This document shows positions 16,936 to 25,247 of a stretch of DNA of 64,000 bases, piece after piece. This DNA comes from CBDDCX01 sp965226925 (GTDB taxonomy: Bacteria; Gemmatimonadota; Gemmatimonadetes; Longimicrobiales; Gaopeijiaceae), in NCBI GenBank assembly GCA_965226925.1, contig CBDDEN010000007.1:186001-250000 (forward strand). Direction: 5' to 3'. A program made the position numbers and the translations under genes. Below the pieces are notes generated by a model. That model had not been told where the DNA came from. It was given only the letters and a program-made list of their open reading frames with translations, and ran no database searches. The number at the start of each line of letters is the position of its first letter. Positions within the stretch are counted from its first letter, which is position 1.

Positions 16936-19350
16936 CTAGAACACGGGACTCCTCGCCGGCCGGAGGATGAACAGCCCCTCCTGTGAACTGGTGACGATGA
17001 CCGTACCGCTCTCGAAATAGGGGAACGCGCTGAACGCCCCACCCATAGTCGGCGGATTTCCCTCGTACGGCGTCGTATCGAAGTAACCGATCTCCTTGGG
17101 ATTCTCCCGATCGCTGATGTCCACGACCCGGAACCCGGCCTGATAGTTGGCCTGGTACATCCTGTCGCCCTTGATGTACAGGTTGTGATCGGTCGCCCTC
17201 GTCGGTCCGAAGTACTCGTTCACCAGAACGGGGTCGTCCAACTCGGCCACGTCCCACACCAGCGTCCGGGTGGTCGGGGCCAACCCGGTGAGTTCGTCCA
17301 GTTCGTCGTTCATGTAGTAGTAGCGCTGATCTTCCGTCAGCCACCCCTGATGGATGTACGCCATGCCCGGATAGGTCGCCGCCGCGAGGGGCGTGGGGGC
17401 GTCCTTGTCGGTGACGTCGACGATGCGAAGAGCGGTCTCGTTTGAGGCGAAGCAGATCTGGCGCCCCCGGAAGTCTTCGTCCGGCCCGGTGTACTGGACG
17501 CACTGGCCGTCGTGTGTCCGGCCCTGCCAGATGAGTCCCTCCGTATCGGTATAACATCCCGCGAACGACGGATTCACGGGCTCCCTGATGTCGATCATGT
17601 GAAGGCCTCCACCACACGTGTCGCCGCCACCGGTCGCTCCCACGGGATAGGCGAAGCCGCTCTCGGTGTCGATCACGAGGTTGTGGGCCGCCGCGATCCC
17701 ATCGTAGCGGGCATCGATCTCCCAAGTGACCGGTGGATTCGACACGACACGGAGCCTGGTGAGGTCGAACACGGCCATGCCCGTATTCCCGCTGCCGATG
17801 AAGAAGGCGTGATCGGCATATACCTTGATGTCCTGGGCCGAGCCACCCTCAGCCAACACCAGCCCCAGATACCTGGGAGAACTCGGGTTCGTGATGTCGA
17901 CGATGCCGGCGCCGCCTCGGCGTCCGACCAATGCGTACTCGCGTCGCGTCTCGGGGTCGGTCCAGCCCCATACGTCGGACACGCCACCGAGGGGACCCCC
18001 CGGGCCGGGCCGCAGGCCCAACTCGTCGAGGGGCAGGAACGCGAGAAGGTCGACGTTGCTGCACTCGAACCGCTCGGCGCGCCCTTCGGAACACGGTACC
18101 TCCTCTCCCGCGATCAGCGTCAGGTCCGTCGTGAGGCTGAGCCACTGTGGTTGGCTCCATTCGCCGTCGGCCGCTCGGGAGTAGACCGCTGCCTGTCCTC
18201 TCCCGAACAGAGCGCCGGGCGCGCCGGCAACGGCGACGTCTCCGCTGAAGGCAACGGCCGTTCCCAGGCCGAAGCCCGCGGCCGCTCCGGACGTCGGGAG
18301 CTCGCCCGCCGGCATCCAGGGGCCGTCGGCAGAATCCCGCTGGAAGCGGTATACCGATCCCCTGCCTTCCTGAGCACCCGGCGCTCCGATCAAGACCTCG
18401 TTCCCACCGATCGCCAGTGTGGCCCCGAACAGGTCACCGACCTAGGGGTCGGGGGACGACCGCCCACCCTCATGCGTCCATACGCCACTGCCGGCATCCC
18501 GAGCATAGGCTTGCACGCGGCCCTGCGTTTCGGCAGTCCCGGGAATGCCGACCACCGCAGAGCTTCCATCGAAGGACACCATGGCCCCGAATCGGCTCTC
18601 GGCGGCTACGTCAACGTCCGACAGGATCGCCTCCTGGCGCCAGACACCGGACTGGGAATCACGTACGAATACATAGACGGCTCCGGAAGCGCCGTGTTCC
18701 GGGGCGCCCACAAGAGCGACGTCGCCGGAGACCGCCAAAGAGGCGCCGAACCGGTCGTTCCCCTCGATGTCGGTACGCTCGAGACGAGCTCTCTCGACCC
18801 AGGCGTCCGTTCCGCTCTCGCGCTCGAAGACACGTACACCGGTCATCCTTCTCGGTCCCCCCACCACCGCGACCAAGGCGCGATCACCGTCCGTAGCCAC
18901 CGCCCGCGCGGGAGGCTGCATGATTTGCATGAGCGCGGCGACGTTCCACTCGCCCGCACCGGGCTCACCCTCGATGAGGGCGACACTCTCGGCCCGAGCC
19001 CAGGCCGTTGAGGCACCCCGGCGGAAGACACGTGCACCCCACCGCCCTTCCGCGTCGGCGGCACCGACCAGGAGGAGCTCGTCGGAGAGCGTCATCGACG
19101 GGCTGAAGCCCTCGCCGGTCGACGCTCCGTCCGCGGAGGTCAAACGGTCCGCCAACTCCCACGTCCCGTTCGCGGCGGGCCGATAGACGTACACGGAGGC
19201 GGGGCCCTGGCCGAAGTCGGCCTTCATGACGAGCACGTCGCCCTCCACGACCCCCACGGAGCCGGCGTAGCCATCCTGTGCGACGAGTGTGTTGGCGCCT
19301 GCGAGTAGCAGGCACGTGAGCAACGACGACATGCGGCATCGGGAAGCCAT
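16936..19350 (-). pseudogene. secreted FG-GAP / LVIVD beta-propeller protein with an in-frame amber codon
   Basis: A single frame of about 804 codons. After a signal peptide (ending NTLVAQ) residues 25-470 hold FG-GAP-like blades such as FGASLAVSGDVALVGAPEHG and FGAMVSFDGSSAVVGIPG. The C-terminal 330 residues carry LVIVD-type repeats, for example GIVDITNPSSPRYLG, LRIVDVTDKDAPTPL and FRVVDISDRENPKEIG. The frame is cut only by a TAG at 18442-18444, between SSPDP and VGDLFGATLAIGGNEV; the blade consensus continues directly across it. Either a nonsense mutation or error split the gene, or the codon is read through. FG-GAP/LVIVD proteins are cell-surface and often calcium-binding. Start chosen at the ATG at 19350; 19359 and 19332 are alternatives. 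Confidence 0.85.
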
Positions 19351-19671
19351 GCGATCCATCCGGCAAGAAGACGCGAAAAGGTCGAACACCGGTAGGATGG
19401 GCTCACGCATCCGTCCGGGCCAGAGGGAGGGTGCTTCAGAAGCGCCTCACCGGCGCTCCACCGTCCGCACCCGGTGACACACGTGTCCCGTCCACGGGTC
19501 ACTGAAGTGCCTCGAGAAGCCAGGAAACGCCCGGTTCCAACTGGATCCGACGGTCGGCATGCATCTTGCCCTTCGGGCGTGCAGTGGGGCGGACCTCGAG
19601 GGGCACTACCTGGTCGGTCGAGTCGCCCGGATGTAATGTCGAACGTTGGGTCAGCGCGCGGAGGTGGTAAC
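19351..19671. other. divergent intergenic region
   Basis: About 320 bases between the divergent FG-GAP gene and the outer-membrane protein gene at 19672. It must hold both promoters. I see no confident -35/-10 pair, repeat or small gene; frames here extend the neighbouring genes but lack coding character. Confidence 0.4.
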
Positions 19672-20442
19672 GTGGACGGTCACTGCAAACGGCTCGCGAG
19701 GGGAGTCCTCCTGGCTGCGGTCGCTGCCGTGCTCTCGGTGCTTGCGGTTCCGATGACGGCCTCGGCGCAGGCGGGCGGCCCTGGCTTTCTCTTCCGCAGG
19801 CCGACGCTCTCTTTCGGCATCAAGGGCGGCTACGCCCTTCCCCAGGCCGGGAGCGAGATCTTCGACTTCGCCCGCGACGAGTTGACCCTGGAGACGGGCG
19901 ACTTCGCCTCTTCCGCGTGGGGAGCTGAGATCGCGGTAAGAGCCACCGAGCGTCTGGACATCGCCGTCGGAGTGGGAGTGACCCACACCAGCAAGAGGTC
20001 CGAGTTCCGTGACTGGGTGGACCTCGACGACCTCCCGATCGAACAGACCACCACGTTCACCCGGGTGCCCACGACTCTGAGCGTAAAGTGGTACATGTGG
20101 GACCGAGGCACTTCGGTGAGCAGGTTCGTGTGGGTCCCCGAGCGCTGGTCGCCTTATTTGGGTGTGGGTGGCGGAGCGGTCTGGTATCGTTTCGAGCAAG
20201 AGGGTGACTTCGTGGACTTCGAAACCCTCGACGTCTTCTCGGCCATACTCGAGTCCGATGGCACGACCGGGACCGTACATATGTTGGGCGGGGTAGATCT
20301 GTCTCTCGGCTCGAAGGTCGTGTTGACGGGAGAAGGCCGCTACTCCTGGGGCAGCATGGAAATGGGACGCGATTTCGTGGACTTCGACAACATCGATCTC
20401 GGTGGCTTCCAAGCTACAGTGGGATTGTCGTTTCGCTTCTAA
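19672..20442 (+). CDS. predicted outer-membrane beta-barrel protein
   Basis: 256 residues from a GTG behind GGAGGTGG; an in-frame ATG at 19636 has no such site. A signal peptide of about 35 residues ends MTASAQ. The mature protein alternates strands typical of OmpW/OmpA-like barrels (LSFGIKGGYALPQAG, LDIAVGVGVTHTSK, YLGVGGGAVWYRFEQEG, VVLTGEGRYSWG) and ends with GLSFRF, the terminal-Phe signal for barrel insertion. Function is probably structural or a small-molecule channel. It is 19 bases upstream of the next gene. Confidence 0.82.
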   Translation: MDGHCKRLARGVLLAAVAAVLSVLAVPMTASAQAGGPGFLFRRPTLSFGIKGGYALPQAGSEIFDFARDELTLETGDFASSAWGAEIAVRATERLDIAVGVGVTHTSKRSEFRDWVDLDDLPIEQTTTFTRVPTTLSVKWYMWDRGTSVSRFVWVPERWSPYLGVGGGAVWYRFEQEGDFVDFETLDVFSAILESDGTTGTVHMLGGVDLSLGSKVVLTGEGRYSWGSMEMGRDFVDFDNIDLGGFQATVGLSFRF

Positions 20443-20461
20443 GCGGAGAGGGACATTGACT

Positions 20462-21733
20462 ATGCACGCGCATCGAGAGATCAGAACGGTGTTCACGAGA
20501 GGACTTCTCGCAGGCGCGGTCGTGATGGCGATAGCACAACCGGCGGCGACCCAGGATCGGGCCTACGATGCCCGTTGGCTTCCCTGGCTCGGATGCTGGG
20601 AGCCGGTGGCCGGCTCGGCCGCCGACGACGCACCCATGATGTGTCTGCGCCCGGTGCGCGGTGGCGAGGGCGTAGAAATGCTGACCGTGGCCGGCGGCGA
20701 GATCGTCGCCCAGGAGACCATCCGCGCGGACGGCATCAACCGGCGGACCAGTCGGGAGGGGTGTGACGGACGGGAACAAACCGCCTTCTCCGAAGACGGA
20801 CATCGCGTCTATCTGAGTGCGGAGTTCGTGTGCGAGGGGGGAGTGGAACGGACGTCGGCAGGGCTCATGTCGATGGTATCTCCGTATGAGTGGCTCGACG
20901 TCCGGACCGTGGCTGTGGCGGGCGAGAGCGTCCCCTGGGTGCTTCGATATCAGTTGGCCGCCCGCGAAGCGGTGGAGGCCGTCGGCCTCGAGGGTATCGC
21001 TGCCGATCGGATGATGGCCCAACAGGCGGCCCGTATCGCCGCCTCGGCGGACCTGACCGTCGAAGACATCGTCGACGCCTCGACCCGGATGGACGCGAAG
21101 GCGGTCGAGGCCTGGGTCGTCGAGCGCGGCGACCAGTTCGATTTGGATGCTGACGAGTTGCTCGTGATGGCGGAAGCGGGGGTGCCCGAAAGCGTCATCG
21201 ACATGATGGTGGCCGTGTCCTATCCCGAGCACTTCGTGGTAGACGGTGGCATGGAGGGCAGCGCCGATCTGGCCGAGTCCGACTACGCTCGTGACAGACG
21301 ATACGGCCGGGCGGGGCGCGCCGGTTATGGATACGGGCGCTACTATGACCCGTTCCACTACGATCCGTTCTTCCTGAGCCCCTTTTACTCCCCGTACGCG
21401 GGGTACGGGTACTACTCGCCCTCCCGCTACGGATTCGGGTATGGGCTCGGCTACGGGGGGTATGGCTTCGGATACGGCGCGTACGGGACGTACCGCCCAA
21501 CCATCGTGGTGGTCGGACGTCGCCAAGACGAAGGACGTTCGTCGCCACGGGCGGTCAGGGGTCGAGGGTACACCCGCGGATCGGGCGGCGGCTCCTCGAG
21601 TTCGGACGGGGCTCGTTCCCGAGGGGGTTCCTCGGGGGGCGCCTCGGCGTCGCCGGCGCGCTCCAGCTCGCCTTCGTCAGGGTCCAAAGCCTCGGGCCGC
21701 AAGGCCAGACCGAGCGGTGGTCGGACTCTCTGA
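20462..21733 (+). CDS. secreted Gly/Tyr-rich protein of unknown function
   Basis: 423 residues with a signal peptide (residues 1-30, ending PAATQD). Residues 31-275 form a globular part with paired cysteines (LGCWEP, MMCLRP, REGCDG, FVCEGG) and a helical segment, VEDIVDASTRMDAKAVEAWVVERG. Residues 295-360 are a striking low-complexity GYGYGRYYDPFHYDPFF-type region rich in Gly, Tyr and Phe; the tail (365-423) is Ser/Gly/Arg-rich and basic. It probably sits outside the cell or in the envelope. It follows the barrel gene and ends at a strong terminator. Confidence 0.72.
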   Translation: MHAHREIRTVFTRGLLAGAVVMAIAQPAATQDRAYDARWLPWLGCWEPVAGSAADDAPMMCLRPVRGGEGVEMLTVAGGEIVAQETIRADGINRRTSREGCDGREQTAFSEDGHRVYLSAEFVCEGGVERTSAGLMSMVSPYEWLDVRTVAVAGESVPWVLRYQLAAREAVEAVGLEGIAADRMMAQQAARIAASADLTVEDIVDASTRMDAKAVEAWVVERGDQFDLDADELLVMAEAGVPESVIDMMVAVSYPEHFVVDGGMEGSADLAESDYARDRRYGRAGRAGYGYGRYYDPFHYDPFFLSPFYSPYAGYGYYSPSRYGFGYGLGYGGYGFGYGAYGTYRPTIVVVGRRQDEGRSSPRAVRGRGYTRGSGGGSSSSDGARSRGGSSGGASASPARSSSPSSGSKASGRKARPSGGRTL

Positions 21734-21772
21734 CCGGGCTCCGCGACGCGGGACCGTCCCGGGCCGTTGTGA

Positions 21773-21805
21773 CGCCGGAGGGCTCAGCCCTCCGGCGTTT
21801 CTTCT
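21773..21805 (+). terminator. rho-independent terminator
   Basis: Stem CGCCGGAGGGC / GCCCTCCGGCG (21773-21783 and 21787-21797) with a TCA loop, followed by TTTCTTCT. It lies 40 bases after the stop of the Gly/Tyr-rich protein gene. Confidence 0.9.
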
Positions 21806-21813
21806 GAAACCCA

Positions 21814-21869
21814 TTGACCCGATATATCGTTAAGTGTATCGGTCTGACATGTCTAGCCGATATATCGGC
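21814..21869 (+). promoter_or_regulatory. padR promoter with two palindromic operators
   Basis: -35 TTGACC (21814-21819) and a -10-like TATCGG (21837-21842) are 17 bases apart. Two ATATAT-centred palindromes flank the start region: CGATATATCG (21820-21829) inside the spacer and GCCGATATATCGGC (21856-21869) downstream, 37 bases centre to centre. PadR dimers bind such AT-centred palindromes, and the gene directly downstream encodes a PadR, so autorepression is the natural reading. Confidence 0.72.
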
Positions 21870-21902
21870 ATAAACCCGAGTTCCAGGTGGAGGTTTGGGA
21901 AA

Positions 21903-22574
21903 ATGTTCTGCGCATCCGATTACAGTTTCGACTTCGACGCCTTCATGTTCGGTCCCAGGCGCCGCCGCGGCCGCCGGCACGCCAAGTGGAAGATCTTCGA
22001 ACGTGGTGACCTGAAGTTCGTCATCCTTCGCCTCGTCTCCGAACAGCCGATGCACGGGTACGAGGTCATGAAGGCCCTCGAAAAGGAATCGGGAGGCTAT
22101 TACCGCCCCAGTCCCGGATCCGTCTACCCAACGCTCCAACTCCTGGAGGACGAAGGCTACGTCACGGTCGTGGAGAAGGACGGCAAGAAGACCTACACCA
22201 TTACCGACGACGGACAGGCCTACCTAGACGAGAACGAGGACGTCATCGACGATGTCTTCGAGCGCGTGGAGCATTTCACGGACCGCTTCTTCGGTCGGGA
22301 CATGAAGGACCTCTCGAGGTCGTTCTCGCGACTCGCCCAACTCACGTTCGACCAAGCCCTACAGTGGGGCGCGGAACCCGCAGACCTTGCCCGGATGAAC
22401 GAGATACTGGAAAAGGCCGTCCACGACATGAAGGAAGCCCGAAAGGAAACGCGGGATCGGCGACGTGGTTCCGGGCGTGAGAAAGCGCGGAAGAGTCGCC
22501 GAGGCCGCGCCGGGCGAGAGGCCAAAGACACGGACGTGGAGGTGGAAATCGAGGTCGACCGGGACGAGGAGTAG
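21903..22574 (+). CDS. PadR-family transcriptional regulator
   Basis: 223 residues; the ATG at 21903 follows GGTGGAGG, whereas the upstream in-frame ATG falls within the operators. The N-terminus MFGPRRRRGRRHAKWKIFE is basic. The PadR winged helix spans about 35-115: GDLKFVILRLVSEQPMHGYEVMKALEKES, YRPSPGSVYPTLQLLEDEGYV, and KTYTITDDGQAYL. A helical dimerisation region and a highly charged tail (RKETRDRRRGSGREKARKS and acidic end) follow. PadR proteins repress genes for stress, efflux or phenolic acid responses. No obvious target other than itself lies nearby. Confidence 0.9.
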   Translation: MFCASDYSFDFDAFMFGPRRRRGRRHAKWKIFERGDLKFVILRLVSEQPMHGYEVMKALEKESGGYYRPSPGSVYPTLQLLEDEGYVTVVEKDGKKTYTITDDGQAYLDENEDVIDDVFERVEHFTDRFFGRDMKDLSRSFSRLAQLTFDQALQWGAEPADLARMNEILEKAVHDMKEARKETRDRRRGSGREKARKSRRGRAGREAKDTDVEVEIEVDRDEE

Positions 22575-22609
22575 GCCCGGTCAGACGGCCCCACCTCCCC
22601 GGCAGAGCT

Positions 22610-23521
22610 TCAGCCCTTCCTGCGGGAATCCAGCCCCTCCTCGAGCTCATCGAGGGTCTTCGGCCAATCCTCCCGCAACAAGCGGGACAGGGCCCGATCC
22701 TTGAGGAGCTTCCCACCCGTCTGGCAGGGTGCGCAGTAATTGGTCTCTTTCTCGCCGTAGACGATCCGCTGGATGGGCGCTCCGCACCGAGGGCACGGCT
22801 CACCGAACTTTCCGTGTGCGCCCATGGCTGGATGGAAGGCCGTGATCTTCTCCGGAAAACGCTCGCCGAACTCCTCACGGAGGCGGGCCACCCATTCGGT
22901 GAGGGACCGGCCGGTGGCCTCGAACAGTCGCGCGATCTCCTCGGTACTCAACTGGCGTGTACGCTTCACCGGGGAAAGACCGGCCTCGAGCAGGATCTCG
23001 TCCGAGTGCGCGTTGCCGATCCCGCTGAGAATGCGTGGGTCCGTGAGGGCCCTTTTTAGGGTGCGGTTCTCATTCAGCAACGCCTCGCGGAACTCGTCCA
23101 GCCCCACCTCCAACGGCTCGACGCCGCCCGGGTCCAGAGCCGTCAGGCCCTCTTCGCCGCGAACCACATGGAGGGAGGCGCGTTTGCGGGAACTGGCCTC
23201 CGTGAGGAGGAGCGTCCCGTTGGCGAAATCCAGCGCCGCGTGAGCCCGCTTCTTGGGGATTGGAGCCCCCGACTCCTTCCATTGGAAGCGGCCGGAGATC
23301 ATGAGGTGGATCACGGCGAAGAGATCGTCCTCCAGTTCCAACACGATTCTCTTTCCGATCCTGCGAAGGCCCGTCACCTTCTTCCCCTCCAACTCCGAGA
23401 CCCTGGGTGCGTACGTTCGGAGCAGTGACGGAGTGCGGATCCGGACCTTTTCGAGTACCCGTCCGATGAGGCGGCTCTCGAGGGCGTCGAGATAGGCGAC
23501 GATTTCGGGAAGTTCAGGCAC
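22610..23521 (-). CDS. mutM: formamidopyrimidine-DNA glycosylase family protein
   Basis: 303 residues beginning MPELPE, where Pro-2 is the catalytic nucleophile and Glu-3 is essential. The H2TH region includes RILSGIGNAHSDEILLEAGLSP, which contains the conserved Gly-Asn-x-hydrophobic-x-DE pattern. The C-terminal zinc finger is CPRCGAPIQRIVYGEKETNYCAPCQT, with four cysteines. These enzymes cut out oxidised purines (8-oxoguanine, Fapy) and nick the abasic site. GIGNAHSDEIL differs slightly from canonical GIGNIYADE, so it may be an Fpg/Nei-like subfamily member. A decayed radical SAM gene is immediately upstream. Confidence 0.88.
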   Translation of the reverse strand: MPELPEIVAYLDALESRLIGRVLEKVRIRTPSLLRTYAPRVSELEGKKVTGLRRIGKRIVLELEDDLFAVIHLMISGRFQWKESGAPIPKKRAHAALDFANGTLLLTEASSRKRASLHVVRGEEGLTALDPGGVEPLEVGLDEFREALLNENRTLKRALTDPRILSGIGNAHSDEILLEAGLSPVKRTRQLSTEEIARLFEATGRSLTEWVARLREEFGERFPEKITAFHPAMGAHGKFGEPCPRCGAPIQRIVYGEKETNYCAPCQTGGKLLKDRALSRLLREDWPKTLDELEEGLDSRRKG

Positions 23522-24019
23522 CGTTCCCGCGTTCCTTGAGTGCGAGGCGAAAGAACCGATCTTCTAGATCATGGCAAAAGGACCCACGTTCCGCATCCGC
23601 TACACGAGAATCACGGGCGGCGTCCCGCTTGACCAAGATCTTGGATGCCTTGCGCTTCTCGGCCGCCGCCTCGGCGCCGTCCAGGCTCGAAACGCTCACC
23701 ATCCAGCTTCATCGCCACCTGCCAGGCGACGTCGCAGCCCGGCCGAGAACCCGAGGTACTCGTGTTTCGGCCGCGCATAGCAGTACACACACCCGTGCTC
23801 ACACCCGCGGTACGGGTTGACGCTCGCGTCGAATCCGACGTCAGGACTCGAGTTCGTCGCAATGACGCTGCGCGACGAATCCAAGAGGAACTCGGTGCCG
23901 GGGTCAGGGTCTTCCGCGAGACTCCACTCGTCTCTCTCCACCGAAAGACGCTCGAAACGGTTGGGGGGGTTGGGCGTGACGCCCCTGCCCCGCAGGGTCG
24001 GCAGTTGTCTCACGGCCAT
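23514..24019 (-). pseudogene. decayed PA0069-type radical SAM gene invaded by a transposase fragment
   Basis: The 5' part encodes a recognisable N-terminus: IATNSSPDVGFDASVNPYRGCEHGCVYCYARPKHEYLGFSAGL. Its C-x3-C-x2-C site binds the radical-SAM 4Fe-4S cluster (GCEHGCVYCYARP). After FSAGL the sequence becomes about 93 bases of IS5-family transposase gene (23644-23736), and then resumes in another frame as SKILVKRDAAR, which is what follows GLDFE in this family. The remainder to 23514 is degenerate and the large C-terminal domain is absent. The family is often a neighbour of DNA-repair genes; here it sits between mutM and an alkA-like gene. Confidence 0.78.
23644..23736 (-). mobile_element. internal fragment of an IS5-family transposase gene
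   Basis: 23644-23682 is identical over 39 bases to 31496-31534, and 23706-23736 over 31 bases to 31560-31590 within the IS5-family element of this window; the 23 bases between have diverged. The encoded part corresponds to CDVAWQVAMK and GAEAAAEKRKAS of the transposase. No inverted repeats or target duplication flank it, so it is a captured scrap rather than a whole element. Confidence 0.85.
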
Positions 24020-24087
24020 TTTGTTCGGGTTTTATTCGGTATTATACCCACCTGGCTCACGAGACCGAAAGGGGTCATCTTCCCGCG

Positions 24088-24708
24088 ATGAAGCCGACCG
24101 CAGCGGAACTGAGGGAGCTGGCGCGTAGAGACCCCGCGTTGGGTCGGGCCATGAGAGGCCTTCCCCCATTTCCGGGCTTTCCGCGGGGGATCCTGAGGGG
24201 GCCGCACTTCCACGCGCTGGCCCGCTCCATTGTCTATCAACAGTTGGCCACCGGGGCAGCCACGACCATCTACGGCCGTGTCCGCGACCTGACGCCCCGG
24301 AAGGGCTTCCCCACGGCGGAGCAGATGTTAGCGTTGTCGGATGCCGAGCTTCGGGGGGCGGGTCTCTCCAGGAACAAGACCCGCGCCATGAAGGACCTGG
24401 CCATGAAGACCGTAGACGGAGACCTCGGGCTGGAGACCATCGGACGCCAACCCGACGAGGGAGTCGTTCGGAGACTCACCGCCGTATGGGGAGTGGGGGA
24501 GTGGACCGCACACATGTTCCTCATCTTCAAGTTGGGGCGTCTCGACGTGATGCCGGCCGGTGACCTCGGGGTTCAAGAGGGCCTCAGGATCTTGGATGGG
24601 ATGACCGACCGTCCCGGACCGGAGCAACTGCTGGAGCGGGCAGAGGTTTGGCGGCCTCTACGAAGCGTCGCCGCGTGGTTCCTCTGGCGCCTGACCGACG
24701 GCCGATGA
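24088..24708 (+). CDS. alkA: DNA-3-methyladenine glycosylase II-like protein (HhH-GPD)
   Basis: 206 residues. The start of the HhH-GPD domain reads FHALARSIVYQQLATGAATTIYGRV, the hairpin LTAVWGVGEWTAHMFLIF, and the catalytic Asp lies in MPAGDLGVQEGL. Length and layout match the short AlkA-like enzymes that excise alkylated purines, beginning base-excision repair. It overlaps the next gene's possible ATG by 4 bases, and lies next to mutM, making a small DNA-repair neighbourhood. Confidence 0.88.
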   Translation: MKPTAAELRELARRDPALGRAMRGLPPFPGFPRGILRGPHFHALARSIVYQQLATGAATTIYGRVRDLTPRKGFPTAEQMLALSDAELRGAGLSRNKTRAMKDLAMKTVDGDLGLETIGRQPDEGVVRRLTAVWGVGEWTAHMFLIFKLGRLDVMPAGDLGVQEGLRILDGMTDRPGPEQLLERAEVWRPLRSVAAWFLWRLTDGR

Positions 24709-24722
24709 CTCGAGGCGGCGGC

Positions 24723-25247
24723 ATGATTCGGCACGGGACCACAATGCGACGCGCGTGGATTCTGGTCTTGATGGGCGCCGGCCTGGGTACTTCCTGGACG
24801 CCTCGCGGGGCGGCAGGGCAGGATCTGTCGACGATAGGAGGAGCGGCGGCCGGGGCGGGTACGGGTGTGTGGCTCAGCGTGGCCTACATCACGGCCCAGG
24901 CGCGTCGGGGAGACTTCCTGGATTCGGATGAGGAGGCCTTCGGCATGGCCGCGATACCACTCTTTGCGGGACTCACCTCTGGTCTGGCGCTGGGCGTCTT
25001 CGCCGAGGAGCGCATGGGTGAGACCTTGGCGTGGGGAGCCGTCGGCTGGGCGTCCGGGTTGGGGGTCGGAGCGCTCATCGGCGACCAAATCTGGGACGAC
25101 CCACAACGCAGGTGGGCGGGCGCGGTCATCGGAGGAGCCGTCGGGCTGATCGTGGGTGGTGTCGCGGGCTTCGTCTCGTCCGACGGGGACGGCGAGAAGA
25201 GCGGGAGTTCCGATGGTCTCCCCCTGCTCGTGAGGCTCCCGTTCTGA
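24723..25247 (+). CDS. glycine-zipper-like membrane or envelope protein
   Basis: 174 residues; alternative ATGs at 24705 (overlapping the alkA-like stop) and 24744 exist. A signal-like N-terminus (RRAWILVLMGAGLGTSW) ends near GAAGQD. Three Gly/Ala-rich hydrophobic segments follow: STIGGAAAGAGTGVWLSVAYI, WGAVGWASGLGVGALIGDQI and WAGAVIGGAVGLIVGGVAGFV. The last resembles glycine-zipper membrane-spanning motifs. Function unknown; probably cotranscribed with the glycosylase gene. Confidence 0.62.
   Translation: MIRHGTTMRRAWILVLMGAGLGTSWTPRGAAGQDLSTIGGAAAGAGTGVWLSVAYITAQARRGDFLDSDEEAFGMAAIPLFAGLTSGLALGVFAEERMGETLAWGAVGWASGLGVGALIGDQIWDDPQRRWAGAVIGGAVGLIVGGVAGFVSSDGDGEKSGSSDGLPLLVRLPF

Noticed and set aside
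3055..18444. Genome-wide reassignment of TAG as a sense codon
   Set aside because: TAG ends many genes with correct family C-termini in this window (279, 3474, 12919, 16936, 32719), so reassignment is not tenable; suppression at two sites remains only a weak possibility.
17512..19011. A 499-codon plus-strand frame with no stops
   Set aside because: It lies opposite the FG-GAP/LVIVD gene, has no family motif and is rich in Arg, Gly and Pro as expected for an antisense frame in high-GC DNA.
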